This document shows positions 33,401 through 44,000 of a stretch of DNA of 64,000 nucleotides, in pieces. The position numbers and the translations under genes were made by a program. Origin of the DNA: Sporopachydermia quercuum (Eukaryota; Ascomycota; Sporopachydermiomycetes; Sporopachydermiales; Sporopachydermiaceae). Within the stretch, counting starts at the first letter, position 1, and each line of letters opens with the position of its first letter. The DNA is taken from positions 632,433-696,432 of the forward strand of contig BCGN01000007.1 in NCBI GenBank assembly GCA_001599295.1. The letters are read 5' to 3'. The notes under the pieces were generated by a model. That model did not search any database, had not been told where the DNA came from, and saw only the letters and a list, made by a program, of their open reading frames with translations.

Positions 33401-34644
33401 ACTCCAGACAGTATTTGGTTATTGCTATGAACGAAGTAGTCAGTGTTTTATACGAAACAGCAAGCAATTACAAAGATCCAGTGGAGATTTCTAATTTACT
33501 ATGGGACAGTCTATTTACTGTTTTACAACAAGAAGACTCAGATACTAAATCAGAAACCGATCAAAATGGTAAAAGTGGAATTCATAATAACAATAGTGCC
33601 GTAGAAAGCAATTCGATCTATGAGCAGATCGGTAAATTGTTGTTATTAAACCCTGGTAAGATCAAAGAATGTAAAAAGCTTGTTGAAAATAAAGGTTTTA
33701 TTACTAGGAAATGTATAATTGGTGCTATTAAATTTACCCTTAGTTATAACGAATGGGACAGCACTAAAGAAGAAACAGAGCGTTATCAAGTATTCCAACA
33801 AGATCTGCAATCAACAATATTTAATATTTTCATTGTTTTGCTTAGAATGGAGACTTCAAGTGTTGATATTCTCATTGACAAGCAATTGACTCTGTCAGTG
33901 ATTATTTCAACTCTTCAGAATAATGCTAACTTGTTACTGAATAATCCTAGATTGGTCTATGATTTACTACCTTTGATCTATAAAGAATTGACTATTGATA
34001 AGAGTTTTGTCCGTGTTATTAAAATGGGACCTTTTTCCCATAAAATCGATGATGGTTTGGAAACTCGTAAAGCTGCATATGAATGTTTGTATACATTGTG
34101 TACTGCTATTTCTATCAATCCTAGTGGCTCTGCCACTATAAGACACACTTTGATAGCTAGTCTTAAAGATATCATGAAACATGTTTTAACGTCGGGTCTC
34201 AGTGATGACCAAGAGATTATTGTTCTTAGTTGTGTGATTATCTCGAGAGTTGCTCAGCTGGATATAACAGTTTTGTCTGCGCCTTTTGACTCTGAACCCC
34301 CAGTGAAAAAAATTATTGAAGTTATCATTGATATGTTCTCTAAGCTTATCAATAAAAAGCTGAAAGCTGACTCTATTAAACAAGAGATAGATAAGCAACA
34401 GGAAATTGAACGCAATGTAACGAAGTGTGTGTATCAGATCACGAAGATTATACGTGGCGTTGGATCGAATGTATCTAAGACCAAAGAAACTCTTCATTCT
34501 TTACCTGATGAATCATCGCCGGATGAAATATTAGAAAAGACAAAGCTAGGAGCTGCTCAACTTGGTGAATGGCATCGGTTCTCCACTGATCTATTCAGTA
34601 AAAATCAAGCTTACATTGCTGATTTGAAAGAGCAGAGTGTCTAA
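30490..34644 (+). CDS. CAND1: CAND1/Tip120-like cullin-RING exchange factor
   Basis: CAND1 wraps around un-neddylated cullin-Rbx1 and exchanges substrate receptors on SCF ligases. This 1384-residue protein (human CAND1 1230) is built of HEAT-like helical repeats. The N-terminus includes DALDSDIRFMAFSDL, as in CAND1. An acidic insertion at about 335-375 (EDDESMNELSNDEDEEEF) is followed by ADISWKIRRFALKVV, matching the CAND1 acidic loop and D.SWKVRRAA motif. The C-terminal Tip120 domain (about 1150-1350) includes IKMGPFSHKIDDGLETRKAA and LYTLC. S. cerevisiae Lag2 is a short, diverged relative, so a full-length form is a lineage marker. The gene is intact and unspliced; two single ambiguous bases fall in codons near the acidic insertion. 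Confidence 0.93.
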   Translation: MSANINQHVIENIVYKCDALDSDIRFMAFSDLASLLSEHGKLIRTHKTWINALAAPLVAHLDDTNSDVQNQVVKCFAPFVRLCDASVAISLIQSLVGKACKVTSTSTVTTSTTTTAVRALLLNVSLSRAHVRALIEKLLDILLVQDVYQSLDVVEILSHLLNRYGVFFTEEELARTVSLLIKVSYKGESIVRKRSILGVSLVAKYASDELLASIYEQISSQYESFSSSGQDAAITRLVLIAYTCKNDPSRYTPFIDSTMKIIIQSLHMDALELDDIELISEYDEVREAALTTLDTLLKIGPTCSEPYLQDILSICRVFXSYNPNLVQVNSDSDXNSEAGDDDEDDESMNELSNDEDEEEFEVDEDEFDDFADISWKIRRFALKVVVTLVELSSSSARTGILETLLPDLLSRLLEEVESVKIEVIATLGTIVSIVGSFEASEKVSSSTEGALDFKSRRGSDVSMLVASTETDQKTMLTSFVPELVKTITRDLGNKSLSASETEAYMGLAIVLVTELDDEGAITGSSITDLITVIHNTTTCSSTGAKRRKPGLSLQALNFYSAAVAKQGFTNISSCIGFILQDIAAIDDTNHTVLLTILSLATEIIESLRQYARCNPLTLDIIDPFSLVLEIAKGKAVSIESDGETREHCIELLAKMVSVPIEINRQLQQSVLDSLINTLQTESTMRSSIIAVETIASNTTLSVDDREWLNEATRIISTMGYKSNSEVKLQVLEALYAISKHSNLLDPSTTIAGVVESILNTLPQIGLRMNVETIDVVKAASEAKLISLGLRTVLNLLQGLPSDSTVFTQVFSFICDTLNSLSVLDPIITDLRKTVVRIVRRIAASTGQAESLYNTTLENNEISTSSANVIHIISGLIVEGNLFSAVEKYKRIVVESKDEKQLSVSLQILGQVAKEIKQIDLAPDVLYEKIFASNSHEEVKTAAAEALGDLVSRNIPELFPKITEKLITGDENSRQYLVIAMNEVVSVLYETASNYKDPVEISNLLWDSLFTVLQQEDSDTKSETDQNGKSGIHNNNSAVESNSIYEQIGKLLLLNPGKIKECKKLVENKGFITRKCIIGAIKFTLSYNEWDSTKEETERYQVFQQDLQSTIFNIFIVLLRMETSSVDILIDKQLTLSVIISTLQNNANLLLNNPRLVYDLLPLIYKELTIDKSFVRVIKMGPFSHKIDDGLETRKAAYECLYTLCTAISINPSGSATIRHTLIASLKDIMKHVLTSGLSDDQEIIVLSCVIISRVAQLDITVLSAPFDSEPPVKKIIEVIIDMFSKLINKKLKADSIKQEIDKQQEIERNVTKCVYQITKIIRGVGSNVSKTKETLHSLPDESSPDEILEKTKLGAAQLGEWHRFSTDLFSKNQAYIADLKEQSV

Positions 34645-34912
34645 CAAATGAAATGGCTATAGACCGGTTTCAATATGGGAATTTAGGTAGTTTTGTTCCT
34701 TCAACAGTTACGATATGTCTGATAATGATATAATCAATAATGTTACATTGAAGTATTATGATATTAATTAATACTTGCGTAATCTATATTCGTTCCCACT
34801 CATTGATTTGATTGATTAGTCACTTATATCAAATGATTTGCTATTCAGTAACTACAAGAGGTCATTTCTAGTTAATATTTTTACATACTCTTATAATTTA
34901 TCAGATAGCTAA

Positions 34913-36154
34913 CTACAAATTCTTCAACACTGTATCTCTACCGAAGTTTAATAGCTTGAACCTTGAAAGGTAATCATCTCTATTGATGTAAGCACCACAC
35001 ATTCTTCTTGATCCTTCATATGCAGTACGGCCATGAAGGACTCTCCAATTATCAAATATGAGGCAAGTTCCAGGCTCTAAGGGTTTAGTAAATTCATGTT
35101 CAGGTCGAGTAAGAATATCCTTCCAATGCCTGATAGCTCGGTAGAAATGAAGCACTGTTTCTTTAGGATCACCAGGGAAAATATCCATAGTAGACCTATC
35201 ATCATTGTTCCATCTGACTTGATTCAACTCGCCAGTGACAGGGTCGTGATTAAAAATAGGTTCGGGAGTCTCCGGGATAATGCAGACAGATTCTTCGCCA
35301 GCTGAATGAGCAGGAATTCTTATTGATGATAATAATTCATAATGCTCAGCGTTTTCTTTTTTCAAGACTTCAGCGCAATAAAAAGTATCTACCAATGGTG
35401 TATGGCCCCCAGTACCATCGTGATATAATAAATGAAATAACTGTAATCCTGGNGTGTCCGTCCAATATGTTCCATCCGTATGGGTAGCTAAAGCAAGATT
35501 CGTGTAAGCAGTATCATGTTTAGCTAAATCAGCAGTGAAATCCCAAAACCCCCCATAATGTGTGGGTCTTACGTATGCTAAGCGTTCAACAAGCTTTTCA
35601 GTATCCTCAGGTGTTACCGGCACGTTCTTCACGAAGGAAAACCCATATACGAATATGTTCTTTGTCCATTGTTTAACTCCTTCATCAGAAGACATGACAT
35701 CGTTATAGTCAACAGTTGGTAGATTGTCTTTGATATAGTTGGTATCCCATAGCTTCTTCTCCAGATTCACTGACTCATCTTTAGACTTATTTCCTGTCTT
35801 TAGGACAAGAATAGGATCGTAAGAATGAAGAGCTAGCCAGTCCAAATTGTATGTTGATTTATGGCCATCCCGATCTGACCACGCGATCTGTATTCTATCA
35901 GTCCCCACAGGAGAGACATTTGATGCTTTGATGTCCTCTGGGATAGCGAATGTATTATGAAGTCTTTGCTTTGTTATAGGATGGAAACAATCATCACATT
36001 GACAGTAATCTCTAAGCCATATATTATGGAAATGTGAAGTTTTGTCGTTGTTCCAAGTGATCTTTACAAATGTATCATCGTGGTCAATGGATTCAACCTT
36101 CAAGTTATACTCCGGGCTCTCTATGTTGAGAGTAGTAGTAGCAGTATTGGTCAT
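34913..36154 (-). CDS. Trimethyllysine dioxygenase (carnitine synthesis)
   Basis: An Fe(II)/2-oxoglutarate dioxygenase of 413 residues. The N-terminal DUF971-like zinc domain has C51-x-C53-x2-C56 after IWLRDY. The jelly-roll core carries the iron ligands His225 and Asp227 (LATHTDGTYW) and His374 (NWRVLHGRTAY). HDTAYTNLALATHTDGTYW, GTGGHTPLVDTFYCAEVL and CGAYINRDD resemble human TMLH more than gamma-butyrobetaine hydroxylase, so trimethyllysine to 3-hydroxytrimethyllysine, the first step of carnitine synthesis, is the likely reaction. C. albicans has such a pathway and S. cerevisiae does not. No mitochondrial presequence is obvious. The closely related gamma-butyrobetaine dioxygenase remains the main alternative. 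Confidence 0.85.
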   Translation of the reverse strand: MTNTATTTLNIESPEYNLKVESIDHDDTFVKITWNNDKTSHFHNIWLRDYCQCDDCFHPITKQRLHNTFAIPEDIKASNVSPVGTDRIQIAWSDRDGHKSTYNLDWLALHSYDPILVLKTGNKSKDESVNLEKKLWDTNYIKDNLPTVDYNDVMSSDEGVKQWTKNIFVYGFSFVKNVPVTPEDTEKLVERLAYVRPTHYGGFWDFTADLAKHDTAYTNLALATHTDGTYWTDXPGLQLFHLLYHDGTGGHTPLVDTFYCAEVLKKENAEHYELLSSIRIPAHSAGEESVCIIPETPEPIFNHDPVTGELNQVRWNNDDRSTMDIFPGDPKETVLHFYRAIRHWKDILTRPEHEFTKPLEPGTCLIFDNWRVLHGRTAYEGSRRMCGAYINRDDYLSRFKLLNFGRDTVLKNL

Positions 36155-37674
36155 CTTTGCTAAGAGTTTTTTTAATTGTAGACAATAGTTTTGTTGCTTC
36201 TGGATCTGAGCTGCTAAACTGTGAATAATTAGTAATATCGGATATTTATTTATTGGTTAGAACTGCGGGGAGAAAGGTTTAATTAAGTGTTGTTGAAGGA
36301 AAGGACATCGAATGATCGGGAAAGGCCATATACAATCCAGACCCTTTTTAGTTTAAAGTGAAGTATGGGGTAACTATTGATATGTGAGGAGTCGGATGAG
36401 ATGGGATCCACCTATATATTCCTCAGAGGGGAATAGATGAATATGATACGTTAAAGCCATAAAGTACACTCCTAAAGTATTTGATGCCATCTAAATTAGC
36501 TAAGTGGGATTTAACAAAGCTCAGTCTGATTTGAATCATTCATCAATGCAATGTATTTTACTGAGATCCGCAAATTTCCAGACCCTGAGGAATACCAGAC
36601 CTTCTTCGACTTACGTCTTCATAAAGTATTTGACGCCGAGTATTTCATGATTATGTTAATACTAAAANCAATGAAGGAGAGATTTTAGCAATGATGGATT
36701 CTACGGACGATGATGATTGCTAACTGCAATACAAACTAGTCATTATTAAACCCCACTTATCCAAAATAAAAATATACACCCTCCTGTGTTCTATGAATTT
36801 CAATATTGAAGAGCTAACATGAAACTATACAGCAGTTGCCAGCTACCATTCTACCCGTCTCATGTAGGAGTAATGGTGGGTTCTATATCATTGTCTCAAA
36901 TCTCCTCTCGTCAGCTTCTCTAGTTTTCTCTGTCACATGTTCGTAAATAATGAGAATTCATGAACACACTTTTTCCTAATCCGGAATCATGCATCTTTCC
37001 GCATATCGCTGCTTCTGCTTTGTGGTTTCAGCCTTTTGGTGGTTCACCTTTTATTAATCATATTACCTATTGTCTGAAAAACGAGGGGGCTTTTTGTCAG
37101 TCATAGAATGTCAAATCAAGAAATTAATCAAATCTAATATTAAACACAATATTGTATTTGAAACGTTTTGGAATTTAGGTCACGACAACTGCCTAACGTT
37201 GTATGATTAAGTGGTGAGAAGCTCCTTGTACCTCTAACAAGGCCTAGACAAGGCTGGACCATTACCATTGATCAACTGACAGAAGGATTCGTTAACAGTT
37301 CTTTTGCATTCGGGTATAATTTTTATTCGATTATATTTAAAATACAAGAGGACTTTGGCTATAATTGACGCTAATTTATTTTATTACTAGCGATTGGATG
37401 CCANATTCCAAATACTGTTTCGATTTAGCATTGATTATCTTCTAGTTTGCTATCAAGTTCAAGTGAAGGAGCCTAAGATACTCTCAACAAGAATACTATT
37501 ATCTACAGCCGTATAGTTATAACAACTATCTGATTTCAAGCTCGTATCTACTATTTCGGGGCTCCTTGTTCTATTTTGCAAGCTTTCAAATAATATCCTT
37601 TAGCTTTCACATCTTGCAAGCCGAACCTCTCGGTCCGCGCTCGTCTAATATTCACTATTCAACTACTATTTACA
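36155..37674. other. 1.5-kb divergent intergenic region
   Basis: No gene is supported. Short frames are not coding-like, and no RNA gene was recognised. Confidence 0.45.
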
Positions 37675-38538
37675 ATGCCATCGCATAATTCTGACTTTCT
37701 GGACGTTGATACACCTCCGGATCCAGTCAAAACACCAGAATTTTGTGCCGTTGATGATACAAGGTACAGCAGAAGAGTGTCATCTAATTATACTGATGAC
37801 TTGAACAACCTAATTGCATCTTCTTCAATCAGAGCTCTATCGTTATCAGGACCTAGTAGTAATCCTAGTCCTTCTCTGAAAAGTATTCCCGTATCTGATC
37901 CCAAGTACGTACCGACATCTTCTGGAGCATCTCCAACCCGTTTCAGAAACAATCTTCAGTCTAGTATGAACCCTCAGGATAGACAATGCTGGATGCAACG
38001 GAAATCAGTTGGAATTGAGGATGTTGAAGGCGAAACTTCTGCAACTGCTTTGCAGAAGCAACAGAAAGCTGATTCCATTGCTGGTTCCAGCTATAGAGAC
38101 TTTCGCCTTGTTGGTAGTAATTCTACGTCGCCAGCTCTTTCTCGTGGCCATTCCTATACTTCGTTAGCTGTGCCTACTTCAGCAGAAAGCATGCAGAATA
38201 GTGCCTCATTTCATAATAAGCATGACTACAAAATCCGAGAAATCAGCAATGATGATAATGGAAGTAACAAAGATGATGATGGAGCAATTGGACCAACAGA
38301 TCCTTCAGAAAACGGCAGGAGATATCCTACTAGTAGTGAAGAAGATTCTATTAGCAATGAAGGTTCAGAAGCAGTATCTCCGTATGCCGCTGGTAGAAAG
38401 TATAGTACATCTGGATTTTCATCTACTGAGGTGTTGAATTCCAAGCCTGAACTAGAAAGGAAGTCGTCTAGCTTTGATTATGATGATTATAAGTCATCGG
38501 TATATCATAATCTTCGTCTGCTGGATTCAGAAAAGTAG
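37675..38538 (+). CDS. Unrecognised Ser-rich, probably disordered protein
   Basis: A 287-residue open frame starting MPSHNSDFLDVDTPPDPVKT. It is rich in Ser, Asn, Asp and Pro, has no membrane segment or signal peptide, and shows many Ser-Pro and basophilic-kinase-like sites (RRVSSNY, LERKSSSFDY). Two short similar blocks, NGRRYPTSSEED and AAGRKYSTSGFS, may be a degenerate internal repeat. The C-terminus, YDDYKSSVYHNLRLLDSEK, is less repetitive and may be a conserved motif. I do not recognise a family. A phosphorylated regulator or adaptor is a guess. The ATG at 37675 is the first in frame and the frame is intact. Confidence 0.7.
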   Translation: MPSHNSDFLDVDTPPDPVKTPEFCAVDDTRYSRRVSSNYTDDLNNLIASSSIRALSLSGPSSNPSPSLKSIPVSDPKYVPTSSGASPTRFRNNLQSSMNPQDRQCWMQRKSVGIEDVEGETSATALQKQQKADSIAGSSYRDFRLVGSNSTSPALSRGHSYTSLAVPTSAESMQNSASFHNKHDYKIREISNDDNGSNKDDDGAIGPTDPSENGRRYPTSSEEDSISNEGSEAVSPYAAGRKYSTSGFSSTEVLNSKPELERKSSSFDYDDYKSSVYHNLRLLDSEK

Positions 38539-39534
38539 TGAATGATATTGATTTGATTACCTTATATGAAAGGACTACAGTGGATATATCGTTGTTGAGT
38601 GGTAGGAAACTTGATTGACGTAAAAATAAGGATTTGTTGATAGAAGTATATATGATAGCACGTGTTTCTTGTGCTGGTACTTAGGATTGAATTGGAATAA
38701 TTATAGTGTGTAACTTATAGTTCGTTGAATTATTATACTAGTTTTTATCTTCTATTTGGTTTATAGGGATAGTTAGTTGAAGCAGAAGAGGCCGCCAGTG
38801 ATAGTAGTAGTTTTGGTAATGTGGTTTTGATAGTGTAGTTATTATTTAATTTAGAACTTTAGAGCCACTAATTGTGAAGCAAGAATTCTTCAGCTTGCCT
38901 ATTTAACGAAAGATAACTACTTGGTGGGGCAACGACACAGTATAGTACGAAATGGAACGATATCACAGAATAGCAACTTGAGCTGAATNAATAGACAATT
39001 GTTTATCGAACATCAATGTCTCTGTGATTTGAATATAAGTATGACGATAGATAATTGCGTCTTTAGTAGGAATGATGAGAAGAATGAGGTAAAGTCCATA
39101 CAGCATGTTTAGCACAAACAGGCATTATCTGTGTATGGCGCTGATCGTGGTTTATACCTATATTATTTGTACTTCATACTCATTTTATTTTTCAAAACTA
39201 CATTACATATGTGGTAATCAATCCACAAAATCACTTTCAAAACCAAATTATTTATAATTACGTAATCAGAATTATTTTCACCACAAAAAAGTTCTAATTG
39301 AAACAAACCGCACAAAATCACCCATCGCCATGTTCTTTCTATTCACTTTTTCCCGTACTTTTTACAAATCAGTACCGCCAATCAAAGGAAAGCCATCTGA
39401 AGTTTTATCCCAATTCCGTCAATTGACCCGAGCATATTGAAACATCTTTTGGAATTTATTTGGATCAAATCAAAGAGTCCTTCTTACAACCAGGTTCAGA
39501 TCATCACAATCTAATTACATCACGCATACACAAA
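38539..39534. other. Intergenic region before the cyclin gene
   Basis: No gene seen. The frame of the cyclin stays open back to 39460, but without an ATG before 39535. Confidence 0.5.
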
Positions 39535-41049
39535 ATGTCTGATCAGCCTAGAATTCAACCTCAAACTACGGTAAAACCAAAAACCCGCTGGAAACCCGAA
39601 AACCGGAACGGATATTCAGTCCATAAACAGCAACTATGGGACAAATCCCGAAAGGAGAAGTACTACCCCGGCAGGCAAACTGGATTGCCGCCTGCTCCAA
39701 TCCATCCCCATTCTCCGAGCGAAAGCCTCGCTTTCTCCCACTCAAACAGGAAAGCATGGATTTTTTCTTCTGCCGAAATCCGCAATAACATATACCGACC
39801 TCGAAATTGGGACCTCTATATGGAAACCGAGGTCCGAGTGCGCGGTGTATTCTTCATAAGAAGAATGATAGAGTTCTTACATCTGGACATCGATACCGGA
39901 GTTTGTTCCGCTGTTTATTTTCATCGGTTTTATCAGCGGAACCCTGTGGTGGAAGATATGATAGAAACAGGGCTTTTTTGTGCTGCTTGTGTGTTCCTTT
40001 CTGGTAAAGTAAACGAGAATCGACGGCCATTAGACAATGTCGCCGACGGAGTAGTGCGACTTTTATCGAAATCGAGTAGCGGGGCAGGGGGAAAACTTTA
40101 TTCTGTTTCGGAAAAGATAGGAAAACGGGAGCAAAAACTGCTGGCTAATTTGTGTTTTGATTTGACATATCTTCCGGTTTACTCGAATGCTAAGAAGATA
40201 CTGAATTACGAAGGAGTTATATTCTATAGAGTCGGAAGAACAAATGAGAAAAGTGGGGTCAATAAGAAGCAGGACCGAAATGATGGCGAGGAAAATGATG
40301 GGGCCACAAATAACTCAGAAAATAAATCAGATGGTATAGATAATGGTACATCTAGTCCAAATGTTACCAATGTATCTCCTACCCCTCCAAACACTGTATC
40401 TCTAATTCACGATTCTGTGCACGAAAGCCCCGACTTCTGCTATAATTTACCCCTCAACGGGAAAATTCGGACTCCAGAGTTTTCCGAACTTAAAAAATTA
40501 CAGCACTCATCCGTGATACCCCGCGATTGGGATCTGAATAGCGGGGGTTCTCGGAACGACCTCATTGACCGAATAAAAGAGATGGTTTCTAATTTCTTAG
40601 GCGATATGATATTTTCATATGGTTATTTGAGGTTTGAGGCACAAGATATCTCATGTGCGGCTATTTTATATGCATTATTAAGGATGAAGCTTGCTATCGG
40701 GATAAGAAAAAGCGGGACGAGATTGGAAGACGATACAAATGGATCCGAACCTGGAAAGTTCAAGGACAATTCAAGAGGGGTAGATAGTAATGGTGCTACC
40801 AGTAGTAATATAAACAATCCAGTATACCTCGCGGAACCCGCTATCGATTTCAACTGGCCGGAAAAATTCGGATCAAGCCTGAAAAACTCTATTTCCGTTA
40901 TCAACTACTTATCTGATTTCTTCCTATCCTTCCGCAACCGAGCTAGTTTAGATAAGAAAGACCATCAAGAATGGCGGAAGTATCCACCAATTGATGTTGC
41001 TGGTGTCAATCTGACATCATATGGTAAAATTTTCATGCGGGGAGAGTGA
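39535..41049 (+). CDS. Transcription-type cyclin (Bur2/Ctk2/cyclin T-K class)
   Basis: A 504-residue protein starting MSDQPRIQPQTT. The cyclin box opens with AWIFSSAEIRNN, NWDLYMETEVRVRGVFFI and LDIDTGVCSAVYFHRFYQRN, the R..GV.FI and T..TA.VYFHRFY pattern of cyclins T, K and L and their yeast counterparts. A long variable insert (about residues 245-345, Asn/Ser-rich) precedes a second cyclin fold (VSNFLGDMIFSYGYLRFEAQ then DISCAAILYALL). Such cyclins activate Cdk9/Bur1- or Ctk1-type kinases that phosphorylate the RNA polymerase II C-terminal domain. I cannot decide between Bur2 and Ctk2 by eye. The upstream in-frame extension lacks ATG. CG-containing words (CCGAA, CCCCGC) become common from here on. 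Confidence 0.82.
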   Translation: MSDQPRIQPQTTVKPKTRWKPENRNGYSVHKQQLWDKSRKEKYYPGRQTGLPPAPIHPHSPSESLAFSHSNRKAWIFSSAEIRNNIYRPRNWDLYMETEVRVRGVFFIRRMIEFLHLDIDTGVCSAVYFHRFYQRNPVVEDMIETGLFCAACVFLSGKVNENRRPLDNVADGVVRLLSKSSSGAGGKLYSVSEKIGKREQKLLANLCFDLTYLPVYSNAKKILNYEGVIFYRVGRTNEKSGVNKKQDRNDGEENDGATNNSENKSDGIDNGTSSPNVTNVSPTPPNTVSLIHDSVHESPDFCYNLPLNGKIRTPEFSELKKLQHSSVIPRDWDLNSGGSRNDLIDRIKEMVSNFLGDMIFSYGYLRFEAQDISCAAILYALLRMKLAIGIRKSGTRLEDDTNGSEPGKFKDNSRGVDSNGATSSNINNPVYLAEPAIDFNWPEKFGSSLKNSISVINYLSDFFLSFRNRASLDKKDHQEWRKYPPIDVAGVNLTSYGKIFMRGE

Positions 41050-41063
41050 AATTTTCATGCGGG
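41027..41063. repeat. 15-bp direct repeat spanning the cyclin stop codon
   Basis: The unit AAATTTTCATGCGGG occurs at 41027-41041 (coding, KIFMRG) and again at 41049-41063, just past the stop codon. The offset is 22 bp. It looks like a short duplication at the gene end. Confidence 0.85.
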
Positions 41064-44000
41064 CAAAAGGGTGAACTGGCGGAATGCATCCGAAGCGTTC
41101 GAAATGAAATACACATATCATCACTTAAGCAGTAAACAGAAAACGTGTTTTTGCAACGGTTCTCATTTTGAATATGTCCTTCCAATCAACATTTCGGAAC
41201 CCCGTTTTGTGCAATAATAGTACTTTTGCCACAGAAAATTGACTATGGGAAAGCTTCGATTGGGAATTTTGAAGTTGTGTACTTTTGGTGTGGAAGAATA
41301 GTACCAGTGTACATCTCGGAGCATGTTTCATACTATTAATCAGCATATATTACCTGTAAATGAAACGTATACACTGTGTGATGAGTTACGAGGAAAATAA
41401 GTGTGGAGAGTTACACATTCATTAAGTAAAGAGGCAACGAGTAAGAAGAAACGGGTAAGAAATGAGTGCCAAAGGATATGAAATGAGTACGAAGTAAGAA
41501 AGTAAGTACCTTCTTATAGAAAACATAATGAGCGTGCTGTCTGATGACATGTTTATATAATTGTGCTTATATATAAGAAAGTGAACGTAATACTGTTTTT
41601 CTGTGTACAGAACAGAAATTATGAGCATGGTTTTGATTCATGCGAGCAAAATTCAATAGAAATAGGATTTTTATGAAATTAAGGGACTGGACCCAAAAAT
41701 CACAGCCGATTTTGGGCTGCGTTATAAAGAAAAGCTGCATCCAAGAATGCATATACACTAAAAAGATACAGATTTATAAATAATCGTGAAACTCAATGAA
41801 CATCTAATACGAATAATAAAAAAAAGGTTGTTTACTACAACAACAACTCCTTACAAATACGTCGCTATACTTCTAACATTGCCTCAGGTGGAATTTCTCA
41901 TGTAAGGCAGCTTATTGAGCAAACAACTAATCGAATATCCATTTATTTGGAACCTTGTTTTGTTTCGTTACTGCTTAAATTGATTATATAGAATCTGTTG
42001 ACAATCATTAGAAAAATGATAGAATTAATAACATAACGGCAGATATGGATATCTCGACTCCAACTGTATATGAGTTTCCAGTGAGTTCTCCTAGAAAATT
42101 ACAATCAATACAATAAAGTTAAAGATAGAGTTAACGTTTAAAACATTTACATTAGACTTTATTTTTTTACTTTCCATATTAGATTTTAAAGTTCAAAAGT
42201 GGTGCATTCGGTCTGTAATGGACTAACTCTAAAATACAAACTCTATTTAATCATATCATAGAATATATTTTAAATATCCGGATACTATTACTCCGTTTGT
42301 TAGTTGGATTATCTGTTCCAATGCAACAACAGCCAAAAACCAAAGCTCAGTCTCGGATAACGGATACGGGGTTATTTCCGAATGTGATTGATTCCATAGT
42401 GACGCTTCTGCTTGTTGGTTGCTGTTTAAAGGATGAATGGAATTGAAACGAATGAATGGACTGGAATGAAAGAATAAGAATCACATAGCTCTTCTGAACA
42501 GCTACCAGTCATCAGAAAGCAATATGGGCCAAAATAAAACATACTTTTGTATTTGCTGCAATCATTGTTTTATTATAACTCTTAAACTGCTCATTTCAGC
42601 ACCCACATTTAGCTCCAAGAATTCAATCATATCATATCGTAGGACTTTATTATTAAAGGCATCACAACTTTGGGGGAGGGGGGGGAGTCATCTTTACTAC
42701 TGGATTGGTTTGCAGATCTTCTACCGGCTTTAAATCCAGTGTAGTTCCTAACAAAATGATACCACTTGGTCTACTTTGAATCAGCTCAAATAAGATCAGT
42801 TACCAGCAGAAAGTTACTATCCCCTTTAATATCCAAAAAAGCCTAAGATTAAAATCCTTTCGTGTTGAAATCAAATATATACTGCACACAATTGTTTTCT
42901 TTTTCTTTACAAATTTGAATAGTATAATTTCATCAATGACAGCAGCAGTACTGGAATTGTATTGCAAGCTATTTCATTGCATTTGTCTGATTTTTGTTTC
43001 GACCATATTAATTAGTATTCATTGACAAAAATAGTCTAGTTCTTATCACAAAACAATATTGTATTCTATATGAGGCTTGTAGAAGGAAACTACCTTGGTG
43101 AGAAAGGAAGTAGTATTCGATATATATGTTAAAGTACCAGCTGGATAACTTGTAGATGGTTTGGATTATTGTTCTAACAAGTATTATTACAACATTGCAT
43201 ATTGTAGAGAGTGTATATCAAACGACCCTGTGAAGTTGGGAAGCCGTGCTTTGTATTGAGAGAGAAAGAAAGACTTTATAGAAAATATGAAGAAATTTAA
43301 ACTGACACTAAGAAGTCTGTAAAAGAGCAAATTACTCCAATAATTCAGTGGTTGGTATTTCAAGTTCTTTCCGTGACCTTTACCTTAATAGTTCACGTAA
43401 AATCAAGAAGGAATACTACAGTCAGCTCTCCTTGTTAATTATGCTTGATTATACAAAAGAAAAACATAAGTCAATGGCCTGATAATTATCATTTTAATAG
43501 TAATATTAAAAATCAGTAAGTTGTAGACTTAGTCATCAATCCTTTCCTTTCAATAAGTCCTTTAGTTCCATTACGCAGATAACGATAAGAATGCGGTTTT
43601 CTAGTATGAACAAAACAGCAAACACTTGAAAAAGCATTCCATTATTTTATTGCACCTACAATAGTATTAGCAAAAAACAGCTCTAATACAAGGATTAATC
43701 TAAAAGGTATTGTTAGAGACCAAGATAACTAACAAGATGCTTACTTACAATGTAGGACTAATGGGCACAGCTAAGTACAGCTTTTCTCACGTAGTAATTA
43801 ATAATTTTAAGAACCAGGGCAGCCACGAAAGTAATAATGTTAACCAAATGTTTGTATTAATCATTACGTAGTCTCCCTTTTACATACATTTTATTGATGA
43901 TAATCATCATTATGATCACCCACCGGAAAGATAACTAACAATCAAGGATGAGGAAAATCCGGGGTAAATGGTATTGAATCTTAATAATAGGGTTAAGGTT

